This document shows, in pieces, positions 35,320 through 47,780 of a stretch of 64,000 nt of DNA (positions are counted from its first letter, which is position 1; each line of letters opens with the position of its first letter). Where the stretch lies: positions 56,443,501 through 56,507,500 of the forward strand of contig CANTUV010000026.1 in NCBI GenBank assembly GCA_947685225.1. The letters run 5' to 3'. The notes below the pieces were generated by a model. The model was not told the DNA's origin and searched no databases. It saw only the letters and a list, made by a program, of their open reading frames with translations. The DNA comes from Garcia nutans (lineage: Eukaryota; Streptophyta; Magnoliopsida; Malpighiales; Euphorbiaceae). A program made the position numbers and the translations under genes.

Positions 35320-38300
35320 GTATTCTTAAAAGAATAAAACTCATAAATAAAAATTATATAAGATATGGTTTGACATAACATGAGCTCCAAAATTTTGAAG
35401 TCGCAAGACTATATTGAACCGTTATAAAGCAGCCACGTGTTAAAATAAAAAAGATTTGACCTCACCTAATCGGTACCCTGGAGAAAAAATGGGGCGAAAT
35501 ATTAAAACAGAATTCAACGGAACTGGAAGTGGGGGAATGCTACTCCTGCTCCTGCTCCTGCTCCCCCTGGAACCACCTGATCTGCAAAAGGTCCTGTTTA
35601 TCCCCTCCTGGTGGCTCCCTCCCGGCCATTTTAATAAAAATATTAAAAAAATATATCACCCATCGTATTATTTAAATTTTTTATTTTTTATTAAAAATAT
35701 TTTAATTATTTTATTATAAATTTATTAAACTATATAAAATTTTATAAATTCATTATAAATTTATCATAAACTCATTATAAACTCTTTATAAACTAATAAA
35801 AATTTATTATTTTGATAAATATTTTATAAATTTTAAAATTTTAATAAATATAATAAATTTAAAATTATTTAAAATTATTTTTATATTTTTATCAAAAGCT
35901 CAAATATTAAACATTGAAGCCCAAATTAAATTTGTTTTTGTATTACCTTTCGATTTTGGATTCTATTAAGGTAGATAAATTAGTTTTTATTCAAAAATTG
36001 ATAAAGAATATTAAATTCTTATCCCTCTTTTTAAAAAAAAATTGTGAAAAATTTACGCTGTCTACCATTTTAAAATTTCACTTTTTAAGAATACACATGG
36101 CGTGTTTTTATTTACAAATTTGTGGCAAATCGTTCTTTTGTTTTTGCATTTTTTAATTTTTAATTTTTTCTATTTTATTATATTTATATTTTTTATTTAA
36201 AAAAGTTTGCCAATGTCATATTTTAAACATATGCTTAAAATATATATATATATATATAATATATAATACACATTAAATGATATAAATTATATCTACAATA
36301 ATTATAATTAACATATATATAATACATCTAAAATATATATATAATACATCTATCTACAATATATTTATATAATATTTTTAATATTTTTTAATATTATTTT
36401 TTTACTTTTTTATTCTCACAACATCCATATGACATTTATATAATATTCACACAACATTCAATAATTTTTATATAAAATATATATAACTTAAATAATAAAA
36501 ATATAATATACAACAACATCTACATCATATCTACAATACATCTATAACACATATATATAATAAAATTATGTATATTTTTTATATTTTTATGTGTATAATA
36601 TATAAAATTTATTTAAAAATAAATTTAATGATTTTTATTAATATATTTGTATATTTTACTTTTTTTATCTATTTTTTGAGTGTTATTCATTTTTTATAAT
36701 TAAAATTAAAATTTTTTATTTAAAAAAAATTATAATTTTTATATGATAAAAAATAATTTAAAATATTAATTTTTATTATTTATTATAATATTTTTATTTA
36801 ATAGTGAACTTTGAAAAAATAAAATAAAAATTTTAAGTAAAATATTGATTATAGCTAGAAAAAAATATATTTTAAAAAAAAATTTAGTGAGGAATGAAAT
36901 AATTTTAAAATTGTGTACTAACTTTTTATAAAAATTTAACTTTTATAATATTTTTATAATAAAAATTATTTTTAGAATAATTGTGTAAATGTCTCAATAA
37001 ATATATCTGAAGTTTTTTCATTATTTTATAAAATTATATAATAAATTAATAATAATCTGATAATAAATTTATAAAAATTATTATATATATAATAAATTCA
37101 TAATAAATTTTTTAAATTAATAAAAATTTAATAAATAAATAAATATGTAATATTATAAATTTTACTGATAATTTTATAAAAATTTCAAATTAAAATATAT
37201 GCTTATCTTCTACTTTATGAATTCATGGATATTGAATAATTTAATTTTTATACATTAAATAAAAATTTATCTAAATTAAACAAGGAAAAAAAATAGAAGG
37301 GTCTGGTACCAAAGTTGGTACATTACAAGTTCTTATATGTATAATAATAAAAAGAAACAAAAAACAAAAAACACCAACGTTTTAATATGGGAAGTACATT
37401 TTTGGATTAGTTTAGAGTTTTACTTAAATAATTAATCACGTGCAATTAACACTAAATCAGATCGTATCAGCACTGACAACAATAAAAAGATCACGTTGCC
37501 TTGCCATCCACTGTACTTATGTATACATATACCTGAAGCCTCTACTGTACAAACAAACAACTACATCACAGTGTCAGGAGCCGTGGGGATTACTGTATTA
37601 AATTTGTATAATGACATGTTACTTTCTTTATTTAGGATAACTAAACCACTCTGTACATATAGTTTCTCAAGTGTTATATTATATGGTGTTTAAATTGAGT
37701 TTATTGTGATATAATCCTGAGAAAGTCGAATGATTTGTATTATTAAATATTAGATTCCATTAATAAGAGGTTAAAAACAAGGAAGCAAGAAACAGATGAA
37801 AAAAATTAAACAATGATTGGCTTCAATTTATCGCACAAATACAAATTGCATTGCTGTTCTTCTTTTAACATACAACTATCATGAGTAGAAACTGACAGTT
37901 AATTCATGATTTTATTTTTATCCATAAACGCAAAAGCTCAACACAATTTTTATTTTTGATAAAGCAGCACACAAAAAAACTGATAACAAATAAAAATGAA
38001 ACAGCACACTCTAATATAGTTAACAGTAATTAGATATCTTAGACAATAAGTGCTAAAAAAAATAAAATGAAATTAAAAAAAATCTGGTACTTGACCTGTA
38101 AAACCACGTCTAATTTGATAAAAGTTTTAGTTTCCCTATTACTTAAAACCCAAAAATAAGATTCAGCACCAGGCACGCTGATCATCTCCCTCTTCCAAGA
38201 TCTATCCACGTGTGCAATGTTTGTCTTACGTGTCCTTTCTGACGTGTCCACCCTCCCCCTTCATGACTTTTAAACTCATCTGGTTCCTCCCATTTTCATT

Positions 38301-38433
38301 TTACATCAATATAATTTCTTTCTCTCTATTCTCTCTCTCTCTCTCTAAAAATCAAACTAAGCTTTGTCTATACTTCCAGCTTTCAATCCAGGTCCTGAAC
38401 CCTTCATTTTCAGACCAAACAAGAAAAACAACT
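35320..38433. other. AT-rich intergenic DNA, repeats
   Basis: After the BRF1 promoter there is a short GC-richer patch (35530-35630, CTCCTG repeats), then about 2 kb of very AT-rich DNA including a dispersed repeat (about 36240-36950) shared with the right end of the window. A (CT)n leader-like tract lies at 38315-38346 just before the dead MCTP reading frame. No intact gene is present. Confidence 0.6.
36240..36950 (+). repeat. dispersed AT-rich repeat, copy 1
   Basis: The sequence around 36590-36700 (TATAATATATAAAATT, then AAAAATAAATTTAATGATTT and TTTTTTGAGTGTTATT) matches the reverse complement of about 63700-63830 over more than 100 bp with scattered differences. The preceding ACATCTACAATA-type units correspond to TATTGTGTAGAT units near 63850-63960. 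Element class is unknown and the boundaries are approximate. Confidence 0.6.
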
Positions 38434-41400
38434 ATGGCAGAAACTTGCACCAGAAAATTGATTGTTGAAGTCTGCAATGCCAAGAATCTGATGCGCAAAG
38501 ACGGCCAAGATACAGCCAGTGCTTATGCTATTGTAGATTTTGATGGCCAGAGACGGAGGACGAAGACCAAGTTCAGAGATTTGAATCCGGAGTGGGATGA
38601 AAAGCTTGAATTTCTCGTCCATGATATTGAGTCCGTGCCTATGGAGATTTTAGAGATTATTCTTTATAAGGTTAAGAAGACCGGTAAAAGAAGCACTTTT
38701 CTTGGTAAGGTCAAAATTGCTGGTAGTGGATTTGTTAAAGCTGGATCCAAGACTCTGGTTCATTATCCGTTGGAGAAATGAAGTGTGTTTTCACAGATTA
38801 AGGGAGAAATCGGACTGCAAGTTTATTATATTGATGAGGATCCACCTGGTGCGGAGGCGGCAGAGCAAAAAACAGAAGCAGCAGTGCAGGCTGTGGCGGA
38901 GGAGAAGCCACCTGAGGGTGAACCAAAACCGGAGGAGAAGAAGGAAGATAAAACTGCAGAACAGAAAGAGGGAGAAGAAAAAGGAAGAGACAAAGGCAGA
39001 GTCCAACACTGAAGCTAAAAAACAGGAGGAAAAGCCAAATCCGCCACCGGAGGAAAAAGAATCTAAAAAAAACAGAGGCAGCTCCTGCAGCACCGTCAGC
39101 AACAGCAGCATCAGAGGCGGAGAATCCACCACTGGCACACAGTGAAAATTCCTCAAATCAGCAAAAAGGATAAGCCAGCAGACACCGGAAAAAGTTCCGT
39201 CATCGCAATCAAAGACTTTGAACTCCGGTCACTGGCTAGCGATCGCAGCCGCAGCGCTTACGATCTGGTAGATCGGATGCCATTTCTTTATGTCCGTGCT
39301 GTAAAGGCCAAAATAGCCAACTCCCAATCGAACTCCCCTATATATGCAAAGCTTGCTATTGGTACACAGAGACTGGGATCAAGCTTGCTATTGGTACACA
39401 CAGTACCAAAACCAAATGCCAGAGTGACAGAGACTGGGATCAAGTTTTTGCATTTGATAGGGAGGGCCTCAATTCAACTTCTCTGGAGGTTTCTGTATGG
39501 GGCAGAGGAGAAGAAAGAGAACGAAGAGAAGACAGAGAGTTGTTTAGGTACGGTGGCGTTTGATTTGCAGGATGTTCCAAAGAGAGTACCACCTGACAGT
39601 CCTCTAGCTCCTCAATGGTACAGTTTGGAGTCAGAGAAATCACAAGGAAATGACGTCATGCTCGCAGTCTAGATAGGTACTCAGGCGGATGAAGCGTTTC
39701 AGGAATCTTGGCAGTCAGATTCGGGTGGGCTAATACACAAGACCCGAGCCAAGGTGTACTTGTCACCGAAGCTTTGGTATTTGAGATTAACGGTTATCCA
39801 AACCCAAGATTTGCAGCTAGCTGCGGTAACCGAACCTAAGGCTCGGAGTCCAGAGCTATATGTTAAGGCTCACTTTGGCGCACAGATTTTTAAAATGGGC
39901 AGGACTTGTGTTGGTGGGTCTTGCTCCTCTAGTAGGAGGCTAATCCAACTTGGAACGAGGATTTAGTTTTTGTGGCGGCCGAGCCGTTTGAGCCATTTTT
40001 GGTGGTGACTTTGGAGGATGTGATCAGTGGGTAATCCGTGGGCCATGCTAAAATAAACAGAGCAAGCATTGAATCGATGATAGTACAGAGGCAAAATCAA
40101 GATGGTTTTATTTGATAGGGGATGAAAATAGACCGTATGTGGGGAGAACACACATGAAAATCTGTTTGGAAGGTGGCTATCATGTACTAGACGAGGCAGC
40201 TCATGTGACTAGCGATGTTCGAGCGGCGGCTAAACAGTTAGCCAAGGCTCTTATTGGTTTATTAGAGGTGGGAATCCGAGGGGCTACCAATCTACTTCCA
40301 GTAAAAACTAAAGATGGTATACGTGGAACTACTGATGCTTATGCGGTAGCTAAATATGGGCCCAAGTGGGTTGATACATGTACGATGCTTGATCGATTTA
40401 ATCCAAGGTGGAATAAGCAATACACATGGGATGTATATGATCCCTGTACAGTGCTTGCAATTGGTGTGTTTGATAATGGAAGGTACAAACAGGGAAAAGA
40501 TGTTAGAGTTGGAAAGATACGCATACGTTTATCAACACTCAACACTGGACACAAATAGAGTGTACCTTAATTCTTATTCACTTACGGTATTACTACCTGG
40601 TGGAGATAAGAAAATGGGAGAGATTGAAATAGCAGTTGGATTTTCATGTTCGTCATGGTTGAGTTTAATCCAAGCGTACACTACTCCATTGCTTCCTAGA
40701 ATGCATTATTTGAGGCCTCTAGGTCCATCCCAACAAGACATATTAGGCCACATGGCTATGAGGATAGTTACGGCTCGGTTAACCCGTCCGAGCGGCCATT
40801 GGGTCAAGAAGTGGTTCGGTTCATGTTGGATAGTGACACACATATGTGGAGTATGAGAAGAAGCAAAGCTAATTGGTTTAGAGTTGTGGGATGCCTCACA
40901 AGTGCGGCTACTTTAGCACGTTAGTTGGATGGGATTTGCAATTGGGCACACCCACCTACGACTATTTTAGTTCATGTCTTGCTTGTGGCCGTCGGGTTAT
41001 GTCCACATCTATTGCTCCCCACTGTATTCATGTACGCCTTTTTAATTCTAGCATTGAGATTTCGATATAGACAAAAGGTCCCATATAAAATGGACCCAAG
41101 ACTTTCCTACGTGGATGCAGTGGATTCAGATGAGCTTGATGAGGAATTTGATGGATTTCCAACCACAAGATCAGCTGACGTAGTTCGATTTTGATATGAT
41201 AGATTGCGAGCCCTATCAGGAAGGGCCCAAACACTTTTAGGTGATTTGGCAGCTCAAGGGGAGCGTTTAGAGGCATTGTTCAACTGGAGGCATTGTGGTG
41301 TTTTGCTTGGCTACTTCGTTAGTTTTTTACGTGGTACCATTTAAGTTGTTCGTACTAGGGTCTGGTTTCTATTATATTCGTCGTCCAAGATTTCGCGATG

Positions 41401-41453
41401 ACATGCCATCTGTTCCTCTAAATTTTTTTCGGCGACTGCCGTCGCTGTCAGAT
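38434..41453 (+). pseudogene. MCTP-type C2-domain/transmembrane protein, dead
   Basis: It has the architecture of plant multiple C2 domain and transmembrane region proteins (MCTP15/QUIRKY-MCTP16 side, with a Glu/Pro-rich linker after the first C2), which act at ER-plasma membrane contacts and plasmodesmata. Visible are C2A (KLIVEVCNAKNLMRKDGQ...), SVFSQIKGEIGLQVYY, an acidic linker, a C2 stretch ending PPDSPLAPQWYSLE, IGTQADEAF, KVYLSPKLWYLRLTV and CLEGGYHVLDEAAHV. DAYAVAKYGPKWV, YTWDVYDPCTVLAIGVFDN, LLPRMHYLRPLG, TILVHVLLV, DELDEEFDG and finally LNFFRRLPSLSD follow. Like most family members it is intronless. Lesions include TGA at 38779, linker frameshifts near 38980-39140, a local duplication with frameshift at 39355-39440, TAG at 39670, and more shifts and stops to the end (for example TGA at 41192). 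Could be recent decay or partly assembly error. Confidence 0.88.
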
Positions 41454-41459
41454 CATAAG

Positions 41460-42820
41460 TGCAGGATGCTGTTTTTCATTTTTTGTAATGGGTTTATAAA
41501 ATATTGTTTTTTTATCAGTATTATTCATTTATTATAACATTTATTAGTTGTTGATAATATTTGGATTTTGATTTTTTCAAAGTCGGTAAAAGTAGACTTG
41601 GGTTTTAGTGCGTTCGGATAAAGTGGAAAAGTGACCGTTAGTGCATTTAAAAGGGCAAAGTTGGTGGATGAATTTGTTGTTGTGGATAGGAGTTTTAAGG
41701 AAGGTGGTGACCGTCAGATGAGTGGCCAACCGACCATTTATGAGGCTCCATGTACTAAACTTTCCTGTTACATAAAGAATCGTTGATTAGAGAAACCCCA
41801 TAATGAAAAAATTAGCAAACCCATATTTCAGATCACTGGCTGCCAAGAAAGAATAATAAAATTAAAAACAAGAAAGAATAACACAATCATCTGTTTTAAG
41901 TTTTTAACTATAGTCCAACAAATTTATTTTGCATTTTTAAATTTTTTTTCTTAGCTGAATAGGCCATCTATCTATCCATATTAAAGGAGTATTTAACTTT
42001 CTTAACTATCTATTTCAAAGAGTTAAAAGGTGTAAACTCAATCACATCATTACTTGCCTGCGAACCAGAACTCAGAAATTGTAAACCTTCTACTAACTTG
42101 CTCGAAGTCCCAAGACTTCGAAATATGTAAGGCTCCCAATTCTACAACATGTTGCTTCCTTTGGGTGAATTCAATCCACCATTTGTTTGTTGTAAGACCA
42201 AAAACTTTTAGAGATCATAAGCAGATAGCCCACCTGCATGATTACAATTGTTTTGGGCTTCAAGTGGCAAAAAAAATAAATTCTTCTGTTTTTCCCCTCA
42301 AATTTGAGAAGAGAAAAAGAAAGACAAAAAAAGAACATAGAACAAAGACGGGTTTGGCAATTGGAATGTTCCCAATAATAATCACCATGAATTTCCTGAA
42401 AAACCATTAATGCTTGAAACAATCAAAAAACAAAACAAAAACAAAACAAAAAACTTACAGAAAAAAGAAGTTATTTTAATTTCTATAAACGATATCCTGA
42501 CTACTATGTTTTCTATACAATTATTACAGGTCAAGGAACTTTTAATGATACAAAAATTTGAATGAAATGCAAATTTAAAATCTCAATCCTTGTTACGGAT
42601 CATAACTTTATTTGTAATTGAATAAATAAATTATTCCAACACATGAAAGAAAAATTGTTTTACTTGATTCAATGCTATTGAGTTATCTCATTATCACGAG
42701 ATAATAAATCGAAAATGGACATAAGAAAAAATATAGTATTGTTTTGTGATATGTTAACTCCCACGTACTTATATGTTACTATGATAATTTGTCACAATAG
42801 CTTTTTACATGCACATTTTA
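41460..42820. other. intergenic DNA between two dead genes
   Basis: No supported gene. The part next to the MCTP remnant is less AT-rich and may be former 3' sequence. Open frames at 42054-42422 on both strands show no domain. Confidence 0.5.
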
Positions 42821-45371
42821 GTGTTACATCAAACAAACTGGTAATAAAATACCTGTTTTTCTGATCTTCAAAGCAAAATTTTCATCTACATTGCCGCTTG
42901 CTGAAATTCTTCTCTGAAAGAAGTTTTGTGAGCAGAGTCTGCAACTTTCTTGACCCTGTCCAGGCTTCAAAACCCCATAATTCTCATTTTGTAAGCCTGA
43001 ACATGCCTTATTATGCCACTTCCCACTCCCCAAACACCAACCGCCATAAGTAAATTGTCCATTGTATCTCTTAAGATGCTCGCGGTCAATCTTGTCAAGA
43101 ACTGGATCATTTTTCTTGAACTTTCTTGCAAATGGACGGCTGCTTAGGATCATTCTTCTGTGATCTTTAAACCCCAAGTATCTTGGATGCTGTTTGGGAG
43201 GTGTATCCCAACTGATGTAGTGAAGGTCATGGTTAGCTGCAGTGTTTTTGTAGTCTTCGGAGTTGCATACAAGTGTTTGAAAGTACCCTTCTGGTGAGGA
43301 AACAAAGTTAGTGTAGCAGAGAAGAAGAGTTCTTGGCAAGTTGTCCCAACCCACAATGCAATACTCAGAAAAAGATCTCGACAATATTGTCCAAGCTGAA
43401 CCTGTAGTTTTAGTAAAAGACAATAATTAATGGAGATAAACTTAAGGTTATATCATAAACTTAAGGTTATATCATGTAACTAATTAAGCGAACACATATG
43501 ATCAGCCATAAGAAGTAACAACCATTATTCATGCTAATATTCTTATCTTGAAGAAGAGGATTTTGTTTTTCAATCATTGCTAATTAGTTTATATAGGCTT
43601 CTTGGGAATGAAGAGTTTTTGGCCCACAGATCACATGGGTAACTGGCATTACATTAATTATGCTCTTATCATGAATTCTGAATACTTCTCTGGTAAAAAT
43701 AGAATCCTAGGATCAAATTTACTACGAAATTTACTATCACAATTCACTTCTAGAAAGCCAAATTAAAAAGAAACTAGAAGCCCATCTTCATTTATGACAG
43801 GTACTGATTAACGCAAGTGTCAAAAAGTTCCTGCAAGAATATTGATCCATCATAAAAAAACAAATGAGATGAATCGTGGTTTTTATGCTATTTATCTAAC
43901 TTCAACGCCTGACATTACACATAACATCAATTGAAGCATAAGATTACTAATGCTATCAGTTCTGAAATATTTGTCACCATTTTGGATCTCTCTTGAGCAT
44001 CTTCTATATAAGTGCATGTAGTGCAAGTGCAACTAACGTGAACATGTGTGATTCTCTGTTTAACAAGAATATTAACATTCATTTCTTTTGTAACTAGCTT
44101 TTTTAATATAATTCTAAAGCTATTATAGTCTCTATAACAATTATTTTCTTAATCTAATATATAAGAGATTCATCATTGAAAATCAAAAAGTTCCTCCGCA
44201 CAAGAAATAAAGCACATGTATTCTCCAATATTTATTAGGCTTTGGCATTTGCATTTTCAGGATCATGCAGCCTTAACTCTTAAAAAAACATATGCAGCTG
44301 TACGTCCTTGACCCCATCAAGGACTTCTCTGGAAATCCAACTTATATATGATTGTTGTTGCCAGTTACTCCGTGCAAATTCTGAGGTTATATGGAGTTTG
44401 CTAGTTTTTTTCAAAGTATATAAACATATATATTTGTGTCTATATATAGATATGTATATAATTCTAATTGGGAGCTTTTTCTAATGCTTATTGCCTAACT
44501 AGCTAGCATCAACAACGCATTTACCTAATGGGCCAATGGCACTAAGATAAAGAAATTAAAAGAAAGACAGAGATCATATGAATATTTCATTACAGAGAGC
44601 AGCTGCAATCTTGTTCTTAATGAAGTCTAATCTCCACTTCATACACTGTCCAGCACGTGCACCCCTTTTCCATTACAACACAAGTTCACTTTTGAAAATT
44701 CGTGATGGTGTTTATGCAACAAGCATAATTGGACCTAGCATTCCTATTTATAAAATTCCAAAATATTTATAAATACTATTTATGTGAGCGTACAAAAAAG
44801 GAATCACCTTAATTTCAATAATATTTATTCTGACAACTCATTATAAATTGCAAGTTCATTTCAATTTTCCTATTAGCTTAACATTGAATTGATGTCAAGT
44901 CTGAATTGATGTCAAGTCTAAGCATATCTTCGCGGCATTAATTAGCCAATTAGCCACAAGTTGATTTGGATCTTTAAATCTAACTTTATTTCTAAGGTTT
45001 CTGCTTATAGTTTGTACTATAACATTAGTTAGGTGTGAAGTCTTAATTTAATTATCATTTGAAGCAACCAAGCAAATTATGGCTTACAGTAAGATTGAAT
45101 GAAAAAGAGATTTTGATAGGCAGATGGTGCAATCTTTGATAGCTGGACCTACTTAAATTAAAAGCAAAAGGAGTTTCTGTTTTTATTATTATTTTTTTTT
45201 TCCTATCCGTATGAAGAAAAAAAGACAAGATTTAGAATTTGATAATGCTAAATTTAAGAGTTCTCCAACTATGCCCTTAGGTTTTTAGGAATTTAAAACT
45301 TCTTAATGTCTAATACCATGACAATCTAGATGATATAAGATGATGGTAAAATATTGGAAACATATATAAGA

Positions 45372-45442
45372 GAACAACAACGACAACAACAACTAAGTCT
45401 TAGTCTCAAACAAGTTGGGGTCGGTTGTATGAATCCTCAACA
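45372..45442 (-). mobile_element. 3' tail fragment of a TTG-tailed SINE
   Basis: Read on the minus strand the segment gives CATACAACCGACCCCAACTT, then GTTTGAGACTAAGACTTAG and a (TTG)n-like tail. This resembles the 3' end of plant SINEs with TTG tails such as Au-like families. The tRNA-like promoter half is not present. It lies in an intron of the dead GT14 gene. Confidence 0.5.
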
Positions 45443-46389
45443 AAATAAGCTCAAAAACACACACATATATATAAGAGAACATTTTTCAAATAAATCAAAA
45501 CACAAGTGGCAATCTGAAAACCCATATAAATTTTAATTATTAAATTTTTAAACTTTAAGCTAAATTAAACTTTTGAACATTAAGCTAAGTCTCATGTACT
45601 ATAGTGTACATGTTGTCCCAGCAATCAGAGATTCCAAATGCTAGTGACAATTACAAGACTATGCATTTTTTGTAACTTTGTATTGATAATAGAACAATGT
45701 CTCATTTTTGGAGCCTATAAAGTACGGAAGGGTATGGATGCCAAAGCACTGTTAAAAGCATGGATCTGTTCATAATAAATCAAAGACTTGGGGAAAAAAA
45801 TTAACCTGTATAGAGCTTGAAGGCAGTCGGCAGACTCCTCTGTTTAGTAACCCACCGAATCTCTGTTTTGTTGAGGCTGTAGAGCCCTGGATCTATTATA
45901 ATTGGTTTAGCTCTCTTGTTCCTGAATAATTACATGAAAATTTTCGGTGATGAAACTGAAGTTATCCATAAGTAGAAATGAAAAGAGCAACAAGGTATAA
46001 CCCAAAAAATATATTCAAAATAAAAAAGAAACTTATAGTTTCCAGCCCAAGCGACTGCTATGCTGTATAAAGTTTAGATCTTTTGGTAAACCAGAAAATG
46101 CCTCAATTAGATCTGGAAACAAAATTGAGTCGAAATCACAATATTGACAATATTGAAGACAAAAAAATATTTATGGAAAATTTTTATGGTAATATTGGAG
46201 TACAAGCTACTGCTAATATTAAAAAAAAGGGCACTCACCATGCGATCTTGGGTCACCAAAGAATAATCAGAAGCACTGAGATTAATAAACCAGTCCCATT
46301 TGCAAGTCCTCAACAAAATTGCCATTGCATGAAGAGTAGTAGAGAGCATAGTAGGGCCTCTATAAGTCACCAAATTATATTTCCCAATA

Positions 46390-46700
46390 ATCGAGGCAGG
46401 CCGTCTCGGACATTTTAGGGGCCCCGAGCAGAAATTAAGATATAGGCCTCTAAAAAATAGTGTCGGAGTAAAAATTTTGAATTTAAGAAACCGTCCAAAA
46501 TAAATATTTAGGACTTAAAGGCCTAAAAATAACAATATAAAATAATAATTTTTATATAAATTAAATAGTAAAATATAAAATTTTTATATAAAATTTTTAT
46601 ATAAATTTTTCAAAGTATTTATATAAATTAAATATTAAAAATAACAAATCTCCTAATTTTTAAGGAACTTACCAAGAATTTGAGGGGCCCTGCCCGGCTA
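46390..46700. mobile_element. probable MITE abutting GT14 exon 2
   Basis: A roughly 310-bp AT-rich body is bounded by GC-rich ends (CAGGCCGTCTCGGAC...TTTTAGGGGCCCCGAGC on the left, GAGGGGCCCTGCCCGGC on the right). These resemble the GGGGCCC-type ends of plant hAT MITEs. No clean 8-bp duplication is visible. Its left edge touches the conserved IIGKYNLVTYRG codons, so it appears to have replaced the normal exon 2 acceptor side. Confidence 0.5.
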
Positions 46701-47166
46701 TGAGAGGGAGCACCCATTACCAGCCAAATCAGTCACAGATAGATTCTCCAATATATGGGAAGAGATTAAGCCTCATTTATCAAATAAGAAATTGTTCAAG
46801 GGGCAAAGGAATTCATCCGACTAATTTGGAATAGCACTTGTTAATTTAAGTTGAATTCTATCATACAATACATAGATACCTTCCTTGTCTCACTGTTCAG
46901 TTACAAGCCACCATTACCACCTTACAATAAAAATATACAGAAGATAATAAGAAACTATGCAAAAGAAGACGAGTAGTCATAGGCGGCCACTCCTATATAT
47001 TTATTGTATATGACCCTATATAAACTACAGATAAAAAAGTACATCAATAAAAACAATAATAAACCACAAGCTTTCATAGTGAAAATTCAGTTTCTGTGAG
47101 AATGCTTGAGGGGCTCTGAGCAACCGCTCAGGGTGCACCCCTCGTAGCCGGGACTGAATCCAGATA

Positions 47167-47174
47167 TTACCCAC
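47167..47174. repeat. MITE target-site duplication, left copy
   Basis: TTACCCAC occurs directly before CAGGGGCGAAG and again after CTTCGCCCTG at 47773-47780. On the gene's strand it reads GTGGGTAA, which is the exon-intron junction of GT14 exon 1. Confidence 0.92.
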
Positions 47175-47772
47175 CAGGGGCGAAGGGACGCCCCTTCCCT
47201 TTTTGAATATATATATATATATATAATGTTTTTTAAAATTTTTTATTAATTTTTTAAAAAAATTTAAATTGCCCCCCTCTTTTTTTATTTTTACAAAAAG
47301 TAAAAAAAAATATATAATAAATTATTTATTCTATAGCAATAGTTCTCATTTAAAAAATTGACAAAATATTAATAATATACAAATGTAAAAAAAAATAAAA
47401 ATAAAGAAAATGATAAATTTTTTAACTAAATTAATTTGAACACATTTATAAATTTTTCAACTAAATTAATTTGAACACATTTAATGAATTAAAGAACTCA
47501 TTTATTTTAATTATTTTTTAATAAATTATATTTATTATTTAATTTTTTTCTCTTTATTTTATTTTTATTATGAATATTTTTTTTATAATTAAACTCATAT
47601 ATATTAATATTTTTTTATTAATTAATTTTTTAATAATAAAAATATATTATTAATAAATTTATAAATTTATAAAATACTATTAAAATAAAATGAGAGATAA
47701 ATAATTACGATGAAGTTAAAATTTGTAAAAAAAAATTCACCCCCCTTTATTTCAAAGCCTGACTTCGCCCTG
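47175..47772. mobile_element. 598-bp hAT-type MITE at a splice donor
   Basis: The termini are CAGGGGCGAAG on the left and, reverse-complemented, CAGGGCGAAG on the right, flanked by a perfect 8-bp duplication TTACCCAC. The interior is AT-rich without coding capacity. The ends resemble those of the transposase-bearing hAT at 30973-34934 (CAGGGGCGGAG), so the same or a related transposase could have moved it; that link is inference. Confidence 0.92.
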
Positions 47773-47780
47773 TTACCCAC
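47773..47780. repeat. MITE target-site duplication, right copy
   Basis: TTACCCAC, identical to 47167-47174. This copy keeps the GT14 exon 1 end followed by GTAA, now running straight into the MITE. Confidence 0.92.

Noticed and set aside
42054..42422. Opposed open frames between the two dead genes
   Set aside because: No family features on either strand. Likely former 3' flanking sequence.
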